NCBI GenBank assembly: GCA_003550305.1
Contig: QKYT01000279.1
Coordinates: 104,758-143,298, forward strand
Direction of reading: 5' to 3'
Source of the DNA: Glomus cerebriforme
Lineage: Eukaryota; Glomeromycota; Glomeromycetes; Glomerales; Glomeraceae
DNA: 38,541 bases
Below are positions 1 through 10,100 of the stretch, piece after piece. The notes beneath the pieces are model-generated. The model was given only the letters and a program-made list of their open reading frames with translations. It made no database searches and had not been told where the DNA came from. The position numbers and the translations under genes were made by a program. Position 1 is the first letter of the stretch. Each line of letters opens with the position of its first letter.

Positions 1-499
1 AATTTAAGGAATAGGGATTTAAATTTACGCAATAACACTTTTAAATAAAGAATAAATGAAATTTTAATTATAAATAATATTTTTTTATATAAAAAAATTT
101 AATTTTTTTGATTTTTACTATAATAAAACTGCGCATAATTTAACATAATTATAAATTTTGGTGCATAATTTGCGCATAATCGTAAAAAAAATATGCACCT
201 TAAAAATGCATATTTTGCTTTTGTTGCATACATAATTCATGTTTTATTGCCGCATAAAATCATCGTCCCTGATCAGACGCACTTGAAATTGACATCATGC
301 TTTCATCATCCTCACGTGACTGAGCCCTCACAAACACAGAACTGTCCCCCAACAGAAGATCACATGACCGTTCTGATGCAAGACATTATTATGCTTAAAC
401 TGCTCAACTTATTTTCTTTAACTGATAATGACAGTGACCTGCCACCTCAATCACCACTACTCAAGCATCAAATTCATCCATTCTGATAGATACTTCTTC
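1..499. other. AT-rich flank, no supported gene
   Basis: This stretch is very AT-rich. It has a short inverted word pair (GGTGCATAATTT near 159-170 and AAAATATGCACC near 187-198) and several repeats of GCGCATAATT. An open frame at 193-486 has low-complexity composition and no recognisable motif. From about 430 the frame becomes Ser/Pro/Asp-rich and may be the N-terminus or leader of the decayed ORF1 that follows. I cannot place the 5' end of that element here. Confidence 0.5.
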
Positions 500-1586
500 C
501 TCAAATGAGTCTCTTATTAAGAAAGCTAACAACAAGAAAAAAAGAAATCAAAACAGGAACCCGTATCAGTTACCCCTACTGAAGTCGTTCAGCCGTACGT
601 TCTTACAGACATGCTGATTAATGTCTCTGAGCATGCTACCATTTCTCCAGATATGCTAAAAACTAAAGAAAATGATGTCACATAATCATTTTCAATCCTT
701 CAAGAAATTTTGGATATTACATTTAATGAGATTGTCAATGAATTGATCAACATGATTATTGACTAATTAGATTCTACTTACTTATCAGAAACCTTACCTA
801 ATACATCAAAGGATCAGCTATCTACCCGATATCTGGCACTTTTATTCTCTACTGGCATATTAGATAAATCTCATTCATTTACCCCATCTCACACATCTTT
901 CTCAAAGGTTGATTCTTCAGTACGCTCTCTTTCTTTTGACACTCATGTTACCATCCAAAAAGCACAAGTTGCTATCAAAAAGGATCTATGCATCAAGAAA
1001 ATTAAAGCTATTAAACACAAGAAAGAATACCTGAAGAGTATCAAAGCAGAAGAATTCTTTTCAAACTGCTTGCAATATGTATTAACCCCTCTACTAGATT
1101 ATACATATGATGGCTTTATAGCAGTGGAAGACATCAAACTAGATTCATCTATCAAAAATCATAAGAAACTACTAGCTTTTATAGAATTATTCATATAACA
1201 ATTTGATCACTTCTCCAGTGTCAATTACTGCTCCACTGAATCAGTTCCTTCTGTCATAGTCAAATTCTCTAAACATAAAGGTCTTGTTAAGGCTGCAAAT
1301 TATTTCAAGAATAGATATCACATAGGAAGAATGAAACTTATTCTCAAAACCTATTATCAAATGGGCAGAGACAAAGTTTCATGCAGAGAATTTAAAATTA
1401 TCAATGTATCTGTTGATATTGACTTAGATATTGTGAAACAAATAATCAGATATATACTAAAAGGTAAAACTTTCTATCTTCATCATCCATTTAAATACAA
1501 TTTTGACCAAAAATCACAGAGCAAAGACATCTTCTTTACTGCCTTTAGCAGCAATGCTTGTAATTTTTTAAAGCAAATATGGTCTA
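500..1586 (+). pseudogene. LINE H ORF1, 5' part (decayed)
   Basis: This is a degenerate gag-like ORF1 of an old LINE. The frame runs from a lysine-rich start (about 510-560, with a frameshift near 555) through ATG 611 to 1586. In-frame stops are TAA 683, TAA 764 and TAA 1196. No catalytic domain is visible; the conceptual product is Lys/Ile-rich with a stretch at 1331-1580 that looks like a folded basic domain. At 1585-1586 it is cut by the TA target site of a DNA element. The same frame resumes at 30693, where the A of 1586 completes an Ile codon and about 425 bases follow without a stop. The assignment to ORF1 rests on its position upstream of the EN/RT ORF2 of the same element, not on a family match. 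Confidence 0.6.
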
Positions 1587-1610
1587 CAGTCAGACTCCTC
1601 TATAATCACC
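1587..1610. repeat. Left terminal inverted repeat of outer DNA element
   Basis: It begins CAGTCAGAC directly after TA and ends in TAATCACC. It is the inverse of 30667-30690 apart from small indels. A second, related word (GGTGATTATATAGGAG) lies just inside at 1631-1646, and the right end has the same kind of subterminal copy at about 30652-30666. Confidence 0.75.
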
Positions 1611-1781
1611 AGGTCCATTACATTAAAATTGGTGATTATATAGGAGTGTGATTACATAGAAGTAAAGATGAGTCCACAATATTGCAGACAATTGTGGAAA
1701 TTAAGGACCGATTCTGCAATTTCGGCTGAAATTAACATAATTTTGGCCAAAATTATATATTATAAATTTATTAAAGCATAA
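1611..1781. other. Left internal arm of outer DNA element, non-coding
   Basis: No gene is seen. The arm holds a small hairpin (CCACAAT 1674-1680 with ATTGTGG 1691-1697) and the word CAATATTGCAGA, which recurs on the right side near 22613-22624. It ends at the first copy of the LINE target word. Confidence 0.55.
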
Positions 1782-1796
1782 CTCCGCCAATATTGA
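1782..1796 (+). repeat. LINE target word, copy 1 (left border of the array)
   Basis: Reads CTCCGCCAATATTGA. It is preceded by non-LINE sequence (arm of the outer DNA element) and followed by the 5' UTR of LINE A. This is the left-most of eight copies. The array's right-most copy at 22270-22284 is followed by non-LINE repeat sequence, as expected if the word is the pre-insertion target duplicated at each insertion. Confidence 0.8.
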
Positions 1797-2064
1797 GGGA
1801 GACTTCTTTCTCTCCCGTTGCCCCTGTCCAAAAAATTTTACAAAGAACAGAGTGTCTTTTCTCCTTCTCCTGTAAGGACACTTTGTTTCCTTACTATATA
1901 ACTATTAAACGTTACTTTTGTTTACTCTGATATCACTTAGTAACCCTGGCATTTTTTTGAAGTTTTTCCTTTGTATTATTTTATTTTTTCAACTTCTCGC
2001 ACTTTTTCTTGAAGTTTTTTGCGACTTTTTCCCTCTTGTTCTGTTTGGTATTTTGTTTGGTTGT

Positions 2065-3450
2065 ATGACCTTACCGAACACCAATCATCAGGCTCTCTTT
2101 TCTCCTTCCCAATCTGTCCATGTCACTCCTCAGCCCGGTGANGTTCACCTTCCCAATTTAGACGATGATCATGACTCACTTACTTCTGGATCGGTTGATA
2201 CTATAGTCATCTCCGATCGTGATGATGATCTGCATGCACCTTCTCTCCCTATTCTTTTTAAACCCTACTCTGTACGTCACACTAAACATGCCACAGCTTT
2301 CCATATTTCCTTCAAATCACATGAACCCACTCCTCCTAGACGTTCTGTTGGTTCTAATACTTTATACAATCCTCGCAAAGGAAATTCTTATTTTCTCTTT
2401 GAATTTGACGTTGACTCTCACGATTGGTTTATTCATACGAATAATTACCGTTTTTCTCCCTCTTTACCTTCTTATGATGTTTTATCTCATTGTAAAAAAC
2501 CAAATGATAAATTTGCCATTTCAAAATGTTTGACTTATTTTTTCAAGTCTCAACACTATCTTCCTCGCTCCGTACAAAATAAATATTTTTCCCGTATTCA
2601 GCAACTTTTGCTGGATAAAGTTACAGCTATTAATAATCGTTGTGACTCCTCTTCCCCCAGTAATAGACGTACTCGTACCTTTATCAAATTCAGCTGGAAA
2701 CACACTACCTTTTATTTGGGTCTTTACTTATCCTGTCATTGTTCCCTTCCCTGTGCTTATGTTATGTCTAACAATAGATTTAATTGCTATTTGCACGACC
2801 ATGAACTTATTGATACACCTGCTCCTCTTCCGCAGCTGACGGCTCAGTTCTATGAGTCTACCTGTCCTTCACAAAAACTAGTTGTTAGTAAACGACTTGG
2901 TTGGTCCTACTCCAAGTCCTTTTGTACTCGTGGTCCAAACCACAGCTTCTCTATTGAACTCTCTAATTTTACTGAGTTTCCTCGTTCCTAATCAATGTAT
3001 TATAAGGCTGGTTCTATGGGTCCTAATGCTAAATGGTTCCATTTATCAGCGCGCCGTTCAAGATACAACAAGAAAAATCCCTTTTCTTGTTCTAACACAT
3101 TCACCCGTCCGTCTATTCATCATCCGTTTACCCCGGATGATTATGAGTCTATTGTCCTTCGCTATCCTCGCCGTCCTGTTCAACGGCGAATCTTTCCTCC
3201 CCCTTTTGTTAGAGACATTTATTATCGTCTCTTAAACGATGTCAAGGCTTTGATTCGTATTTATCTTCAATGTTCTTCTGACAATCAAATACGCATCCGT
3301 AATAAACTTCGTGATGCTTTTGAGCTTTATAACCATACTTGGGCCATTGGACGTCATGCTGAAGATTTTTTACGTTCAATTGGTGATCTCTCTCCTTATT
3401 CTGAACCTCGTTCCACTCAGATCCCAGACCTTTTTTATCTTTTAGATTAA
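2065..3450 (+). pseudogene. Orphan ORF carried by LINE A (unknown protein, one internal stop)
   Basis: I do not recognise this protein. The frame is open upstream to 1918, but that start codon is TTG, and the first in-frame ATG is at 2065. From there about 460 codons run to TAA at 3448-3450, with one internal stop (TAA 2989-2991) and no frameshift. It is better preserved than any neighbouring ORF. The N-terminus is acidic and Ser/Pro-rich (Asp-Asp-Asp clusters at 2161-2230). The middle has a Cys cluster (LSCHCSLPC near 2730-2757). The C-terminal third is basic and then helical, rich in Arg, Leu and Tyr (3040-3440). No RT, EN, RNase H, RRM or zinc-knuckle signature is seen. Its codon use is the same pyrimidine-rich Ser/Pro/Leu/Phe style as the neighbouring LINE ORFs, which suggests long residence in the family. 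It could be a divergent gag-like RNA-binding protein or a captured gene. Confidence 0.6.
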
Positions 3451-3689
3451 TTAATTGCTAGTCTTTTTGTATTATATAAAGAGTAGTTCTGCTTTCTGTT
3501 TTACTTTGACTAGTTTTGATAGTTAATTTTCTTTTCTTTTCTTTTTTGATTTTCTTCTTTTCTCTGTTTTTTGAGTGAACTTAATTTGGTACTCTTTGAA
3601 TTACTATGTATCACAATTCTATACTTGACAGTATTTACGTATAGTATTTATAAATTTTATAAATAAAAGAAAAATACGTGAGTCTCTCG

Positions 3690-4487
3690 ACTCAGCCCTG
3701 TACTGATCTTTCACCTTCCAAATCTCAAGATCGATGCATAGCTCATACGTCTTTCTGATATAAGTTGCAATTTTTGGAACTCCCTACTATGGATGTTATG
3801 AATTCACGCTGCTCCTGCTATTTGCCGCACGAGTTGTTATGTTTCTTTTGCAAAATTCACCCAGAATCTTTACCTCATTTAGTGGATTGCTCGGCCACCA
3901 TTCGGACTTTAGAGTTACCGGATGGTCCGCCTCCTCCTTATAATAACTTTTCATTTCTTTTTCAGTCATTTAAAGAATCTTTACTTGACTCTATCTCCAT
4001 TGCGTGGTCCAAACGGCATAATAAAGATGTCCTAGACTTCCCTTCTCGCCAAGCATTTTTTGCGCTACCCGTCTGGACTTCCCTTCCAGATTCTCCGCAC
4101 TGGCCTTTGCTCATTCTTCAAGGTTTCGTTCCACGTTCCCTTATCATCTTTTTCCTCTCTCTTGGATTTTCTACAGTTTCCACCAAGAATATTCTTTGCC
4201 CCGAGGTGACGAAGTTACAACGTGACTTCTTTCATCAAACATGGCTCCCTCGTTGTCACATAATGGCCTCTACGCTTCCCGCTAGAGACATTCTTATGTC
4301 ACGTGCTCCCGCCGACGCTGCACGGGTTTCAAGGCTCCCATCGCCAACCACAGCCATTGTACCGGACTTGCTCGATAAAGCATTTTCCCTTGGTACCTTC
4401 TGGATTAAACTTTTGGGCCAAATGGTCCCTCTGATAAATCTGACAGTTCAGGGTATTAAGTTACGGCTCTCCTTTAACTTATTTTAA
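3690..4487 (+). pseudogene. LINE A: ORF2 C-terminal remnant with CCHC zinc finger
   Basis: Homology to C, D and E starts at about 3690 (TGTACTGATCTTTCACC), in the segment just after RNase H. The frame reads through a conserved in-frame TGA (3756-3758) into a 240-codon open stretch (3765-4487). Key features are the finger CFFC-x8-H-x3-C near 3840-3890, the SWSKRHNKD motif near 4000-4030, and QRDFFHQTWLPRC near 4220-4255. The product ends at the family's FNLF-stop. The domain is typical of LINEs with RNase H, whose C-terminal finger probably contacts RNA or target DNA. Here it may be only the 3' RNA signal. It lacks RT and RNase H entirely. Confidence 0.78.
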
Positions 4488-4744
4488 GGGACTGGAGGGA
4501 ATACTCTCAGGATGGTCGACTTGGTTACTATCTCTCATTGCGAAGTAGTGGATTGGGTATATTGTTATGTTAGGTTTATAGCGTAGTTTTATAGATTAGT
4601 TTTTACTTTTTATAATTTTACTTTATGTAAACTAGATAATGATGAGATCCATATATTTTGTTTATGTTTATTTCTTTTATTTGTACTTTTGATGAATTTT
4701 ATTAAATAAAATATGCTGTTAATAACAAAAAAAAAAAAAAAAAA

Positions 4745-4759
4745 CTCCGCCAATATTGA
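4745..4759 (+). repeat. LINE target word, copy 2
   Basis: CTCCGCCAATATTGA directly follows the poly(A) of LINE A and precedes unit B. Confidence 0.85.
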
Positions 4760-5028
4760 CATAGGAGGAGGGTATTCGCTAGTGTTGTTAATGAAGAGTT
4801 GTTGAGTTGTAGCCAAAGAGTTTGCGTTCTAATCGCCTGGGCTATACCGCTCATTGTGAAGTATATGTTTGGGATGCAGAAGTGCCTTTTGGATTTTATA
4901 TAGTATTTAATTAGTTTTTCTTTTATGTATTGTATAATTTCTGATTATAGCTGAGCAAGATTAGTGGGTCTTTTCCTTATCCTTAAACTTAATAAAAAGT
5001 TTGAATTTAATAAAAAAAAAAAAAAAAA
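4760..5028 (+). mobile_element. LINE B: short 3' tail of a diverged relative
   Basis: This 269-bp unit has a poly(A) end (about 5012-5028) and a target word on both sides. A short block, CTCATTGTGAAGTATATG, resembles the CTCATTGTGAAGTAGTTT block in the 3' UTRs of A, C and E. The rest, including the terminal AAGTTTGAATTTAAT instead of AATATGCTGTT, differs. There is no ORF. It reads as a 5'-truncated insertion of a different family or subfamily using the same target. Confidence 0.65.
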
Positions 5029-5043
5029 CTCCGCCAATATTGA
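5029..5043 (+). repeat. LINE target word, copy 3
   Basis: CTCCGCCAATATTGA lies between the poly(A) of B and the 5' UTR of C. Confidence 0.85.
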
Positions 5044-5157
5044 AAACAAACTCTTTCCCACTGCGCTCTGCCCAATTTTTGCTAAAGAAACTTTAATTTT
5101 ATTTTTCGTTTATTCTCTTTACAACTTTTCTATAAACTTTACTGTTCTAATTTAATC

Positions 5158-7036
5158 ATGTCTGTAAGCGTTCTGGTCAAAACCAAGCTGCCAAACAACC
5201 AGGCCCTAACCTTACTGCCTCTGGGCCTTCCGGTTTTTACTCTCACAATTCTTCTGGCTCTAATAATAGAACTAGTTCTGCCCCCTCTTCCCCTCCTCTC
5301 ATTCCTAATAAACGGGTCTGTTCTACCACTGACGCCAATATGGATGAGGACTTTGCTACTCCTTCTGTCTCTGGCCCTGTTCCTCCAACTGAAGCTCCTC
5401 TTTTCCCTACTGCTACTCCCTTCGTTCCTACTGTCTCTTTCTCTACCCCTCCTGCTCCTCCAGTGAAAACGGTAGATGACTCTATCCACGCAACCTTCTC
5501 AGTCAATAAAGGTAAAGCTAAAGTTACTGTTGATGAGGATTTCCCTTTCGACGCTACCGTTCAAGTTTCCTCCTCTATTTTCTTCGCTGCTGCGGCTCCG
5601 AATTCATTTCCCGCTCTTCTCGAAAAATTCAAGACCAATTCAGCCCTTTGCGCTGCGGTCAATCATCACGTTTCCAAATATTCCTCATTTAGTAACAGCG
5701 CACGCTGTTCTGGATCGGCTGATGCCAAACGGATCATTGTTGGCTTTAAATCTGCCGATCATAGGGACCAATTGATTTTCACTCCCATTCCTGAAATGGA
5801 AAATCTACTTTTTCATGTGCATGATCCTGCAGCTCTACGACAAGATGCGCACAGTTGATCTTTACAAGTCTCGAATATTCCCCTTGACGTTACCCGTCCT
5901 CAGCTCTTAGGCACCTTTTCTCGATATGGTAATATCACTAAATGTGTCATTACTACTAAAAACCTGTTCCAATGTGCTGAAATTACTTATGATAACTCCG
6001 CTGCACTGGATTCGTTCCAATCTGATTTTGGGAAGTCCTTTGCATGGGCGCTTTCGTCCGTGTCAACCCTTCCTTCTTATCATTGGGTCAAAAGCAACTC
6101 AGGCGTACACATGTTGCTATACTCTTTGGTTTCCCTTCCAATGTAGTTGAAGCAGATCTTTCTGCTATTGCCGAAGCTATTTCAGCTAAATCTATTACAT
6201 TTTTCCAGTTTGTTACGTCTTATCATCGTAAACCTTTCTGCCACGTGACTTTCGCTTCTGAGGAAGCTTTACAGAATGCCATTGTTATTTCCTGTGCTTT
6301 TAACGGTCGTTCTCTTGCTTGGTTCTAACCTAGTCAAACCAAACTTTTGTGCTGTAATTGTCGCAAGCTCAACTGTGACCCCGATAAATGTTCTATTAGG
6401 CCTAAATCCCCTACTAAGAAAAATCCCACTTTTACTAATCTTTATTCCAAATATCGTCCTGCTCAGCATCGCAAGCCAGCTCCTAAGGTTACTCCTGATA
6501 AATCCTTTGCTGATGTGGCTAAATCTTCCTCTTCTGGCTCCACTTCCTCTACTGGTCGTGATTCTTCTTCTATAAAGAACACTAAACGACCATGGAATGA
6601 ACGTAATGTTTCCCGTCCTAGTCATCGCCCTCTTACGGGTGATAACTTTATGTCTCCTGATGATATTCAAGAAGCACTAAACGGTTTCGCTTCTCGTCTT
6701 ACTTTGCTCACGAACCTTCTCACTGATCAAGACAATCATATTGTTCAGTTGGAACAACTCTTATCTAGCAATCCTGAGACCTCTTCTATGCTCACCTCTT
6801 CTCCTCGTTCCTCATCTTCAGACGTTGTTATGAAAGATGCCAATGTTGCTTCTACCATTCCCGATCCTGATTTAGTGGATCTTTCTTTCCCTATTAACAC
6901 TCCTTTTGTCTATCCTTCTTCTCCTGTTATCTTAAAGGATCCGAAGGCTGAATTAGAGACTCTCAAGCAGTCCGCTACTTCCACACATTCTTTGGTTACC
7001 GATATTACTTCTGAATTTCGTGACTTAGCTAAATGA
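5158..7036 (+). pseudogene. LINE C ORF1 (RRM-like modules + zinc knuckle), broken
   Basis: Gag-like RNA-binding protein of the element. The likely start is ATG 5158, aligned with the D start. The frame shifts by one base within the first codons, then runs from 5160 through MDED (5340). Order: Ser/Pro-rich N-terminus; an Ala/Phe-rich block (SSIFFAAAAPNSFPALLEKF); a first RRM-like module (LQVSNIPLDV ... AEITYDNSAA, about 5862-6010); a second (VAILFGFPSNV ... FCHVTFASEEAL, about 6112-6270); a Cys knuckle (about 6345-6400); the motif SFADVAKS (about 6506-6530); RPWNE (about 6588); and a helical C-terminus rich in Leu and Gln that could be a coiled coil. Breaks relative to D: TGA 5856, TAA 6326 (CAA in D), and a 1-bp deletion near 6030. 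The terminal TAA... reads as TGA 7034-7036. Confidence 0.8.
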
Positions 7037-7122
7037 CTTTCTGCTCATTTTCCTAGTTCAGGTGACTCCAACCACTTTCCTTAATTATCCCTCTCCATGT
7101 CCTCTTTATTAGAATTTTTATA

Positions 7123-10100
7123 ATGAACATTAATAATATTGATGATTATGACCGATTACTTCGTAATCTCCCTTCCCCCGGTTTTGAATTTCCTATTATT
7201 TCTGATACACAATGTAACTTTTTAGAATATTTTTCACATAATGAATTTTTTAACTCGCCTTCCCAGGACAATCCTCATGGTCTTATTACTTTAGCTACTC
7301 ATAATATTCGAAGAGGTCTTTCTGACCCTTTCATTTTACATGATATTCTTCAATCTTGTACTGCTAAGAACATTTATTTACTTGCTCTTAGCGATACACG
7401 CATTTCTTCTTACAACCCGGCTAAAATCCTTTCACGTCCCATTTCTTCTTATAACTCTCAATTTTTACCTGATCTCCCAGTTCGTCATCTTACGGGTTGG
7501 TAGACTCCTCGTTCTAATATGTATACTGGTGGGGTAGGTTTCCTTATCTCTCAGCTTTTTACGTCTCATGTTCAAAAATGTGTCCACTGGAATTCTCGAA
7601 TCATCTATTTAGATGTCTACTTTCCGTCTCTGAAACTCCGAATTGTTAATGCTTATTTACCTCCTTATTCACTTGACAACAAAGCTGAACTTTTGGCTAC
7701 TATTCATGAGCTTCATTCTATTTTTCAGGATGCTGCCCAACATAACCTCAAACTCATTTTAATGGGTGACCTTAATTTTGATCCAGATAATCTTTCGGTT
7801 TCTCGGTCCCCACTTTTTCACAAACTTTATAATTATCTTCTTAATTTTCATCTGGTCGAGTCACCTACCACTTATAACTCCACCAGCATTCCCATGTTTT
7901 TTCAGAATTCCTCCAATTTTCTTTCCACATGTTCTCATTTGGATCACATTTGGTATTACGACCCTGCGTTGAGATCAGATCTATGTCACACTGAAGTTTG
8001 AAACACGTCTTTATCGTTCCACTCCTCTGACCATTTAATGGTCATAAATTACCTCGCTCCAAGATTATTCTGTAATACCCTTTCCTCTGCGACCCTTTCA
8101 CGTCATTCTCAAGTTTGATTTGTTTTTAATTATAACTCTATCCTTCAGGATACCTGGACCAAATTCTTTGACCTCACTGAGGTGAAATATAATAGTTATA
8201 GTCACCCTGCTTCCTTTTCCCAGATGAAACCCTTATGGTCCTTCATTCGTCACATTATTTTAAATTCTGCTCATGAATGTTTGTCCAAATGGAAAGTTTT
8301 TAATACTTTCCTCTTCCCATATCCTGCCCGTTTGAAGAGGTTGTTTTCTTCTTTGTCTACTCTTTCCAATATTATTCATGCTTTTAAAATTCTGGCTAAT
8401 CATTCGGATCCTTCCTCATCACCTAAAATTTTTCTTTCATGGACTGAATACTTGAATTCTTTAACAATGATTTTTTCCTTTCTCAATTCCTTTGACCCTG
8501 AAGTTACTTTTCCTGTTCCTTCCTTTCCTCATGTAATTACTCTTCCCAACAGTCATGCTGTACTTGCCGATCTTAAATCTGTTAAACGATTTATTAAATC
8601 CTTCTAAAGGTTGAGCTGTCTAAGTTCCAACTTTCTCAAATTGAGGATTTCACAGACAAACGCATCAATGATTTTGAATTGCACAAAAGTGCTTTTATTT
8701 CATCAGCTCTTCAACGCTCTTGTCGTTGCATTACTCTAGATCGCATTTTGATCCATTCTTCAGATTCCAAATATCGTCTTATTACTAATCCTACGGAGAT
8801 TAACGATGCTGTTAACTTTCACTTTCAAAACTTTGTTCATTCCCTAATTTCTCATTATGACCCTTTACAATTGTTTACTTTTCCTGAAAAATGGCGTGTT
8901 CGCTATTCTCCTATCCCAGTAATAAATCCAGATATATATGAATTTCTTTGTTCTCCTATTTTTCAAAATGAATTTTCTTTAGTACTTTTGTCTCTTCCCT
9001 GTGGTAAAGCTCCTGGTCCCTCTGGCATTTCTTATGAAATGCTTAAACACTGTGGTCCTTCTTCCAAGCTGTGTATGCTCAAACTCATGTCTTTATGCTT
9101 AGAATCAGATACTATTCCTGATGACTGGCGGCTTGCTTCTGTGTATCCCATTCCTAAGCCTCAGGAATGGGAATGTAAGCTCCCTAATACCTGGCCCATT
9201 ACTCTTTTGGAGACCCTTCATAAAGCTACGGTTAAGGTGTTCACCAATCGTCTTTCTAAAATTCTTTCCCGTCACCATGTCCTTCAAGGCCGCAATTTTG
9301 CAGGCCTTTCCGGTAGTTCCTATAAAGAGCCTATCTTTACTCTAGAATCCATTATCTACGATGCTAAGTATCATAAGAAGCCCTTATGGATTCTTTCACA
9401 GGACATCAGCAAAGCCTTTGATTCTATTGACCTCAGCATGCTTCGTCTTGCTTTACTCCATCTCAAGATCCCGGATCTTGCTATTAAATTTATTATCACA
9501 CTTTTTACCAGTAGACAAAATTCTGTTATTACTCCATTCGGCCTTTCTGATCGTTATCATGTTAAAATAGGCATCGATCAAGGCGAAATTATTTTCCCGC
9601 TACTTTGGGTCATTTATTTGGATCCCTTGCTTACTGAGCTTAATTTAGCTGCTTCTTCCCCATATGACTTGTCTATTTCTAAATTGACTTCTGTCTCCCC
9701 TCGCTCTTTGCATCAGGAGTCTTTATTATTCTCTAATTTAACATACATGGATGATTCTACTTTGATTTCCTCTTCCTTTGAAGGTTTAGCCAATCTTTTG
9801 AGTATTACTGAAGAATTTTATTATTTGAATAATACTTCAGCTAATCATAAGAAATATGTTTTAACTTCAAATGTTATTTCTTCTTCATCTTCGATCTCTT
9901 TTCCTATTTCTAAGTATTCTCCTGATTTTGTGTCATTTGGTCACATCCCCTCTTCTATTTCTATATCTCCCATTCTTCCCTCGTCTTCTTTCAGGTTTCT
10001 GGGTGTTAGGTTTAACCTTCACCTTTCTTCCTCATTTGTTTTTTCTCAGATTAAACAGGAGTATAACGTCTTTGTTGAAATTATTCATTACAAATGTCTA

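Larger units (their letters stand above)
1797..4744 (+). mobile_element. LINE A: non-autonomous copy with both family ends and an orphan ORF
   Basis: This 2.9-kb unit sits between two copies of the target word. The 5' UTR (1797-1850) aligns with those of C and D: a pyrimidine-rich start, a GCCC-TGTCCAA block matching CTCTGCCCAA, an ATTTT run, then AAAGAA. The 3' part from about 3690 matches the ORF2 C-terminus and 3' UTR of C and E, including the ATAAAATATGCTGTT terminal block and a poly(A) ending at 4744. Between them, where ORF1, EN, RT and RNase H should be, lies an unrelated ORF (2065-3450) plus about 240 bp of non-coding sequence. It therefore cannot make its own RT but keeps the 3' tail that LINE RTs normally recognise. 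I infer mobilisation in trans by C/D-like partners. Confidence 0.75.

Noticed and set aside
193..486. Open frame of 97 codons at the left edge
   Set aside because: Low complexity, no motif, and partly overlapping what may be the leader of H ORF1; cannot be told from chance in AT-rich sequence.
1918..2064. Hydrophobic N-terminal extension of the orphan ORF, looking like a membrane segment or signal peptide
   Set aside because: The upstream start is TTG, no ATG exists in frame before 2065, and the Phe/Leu-rich translation is what the T-rich 5' leader would give.
5139..5506. Minus-strand frames (116 and 87 codons) rich in Arg, Gly and Glu
   Set aside because: They are antisense to the Ser/Pro-rich N-terminus of the C ORF1; the composition is simply the complement of pyrimidine-rich codons, and a similar shadow occurs opposite D at 13240-13452.
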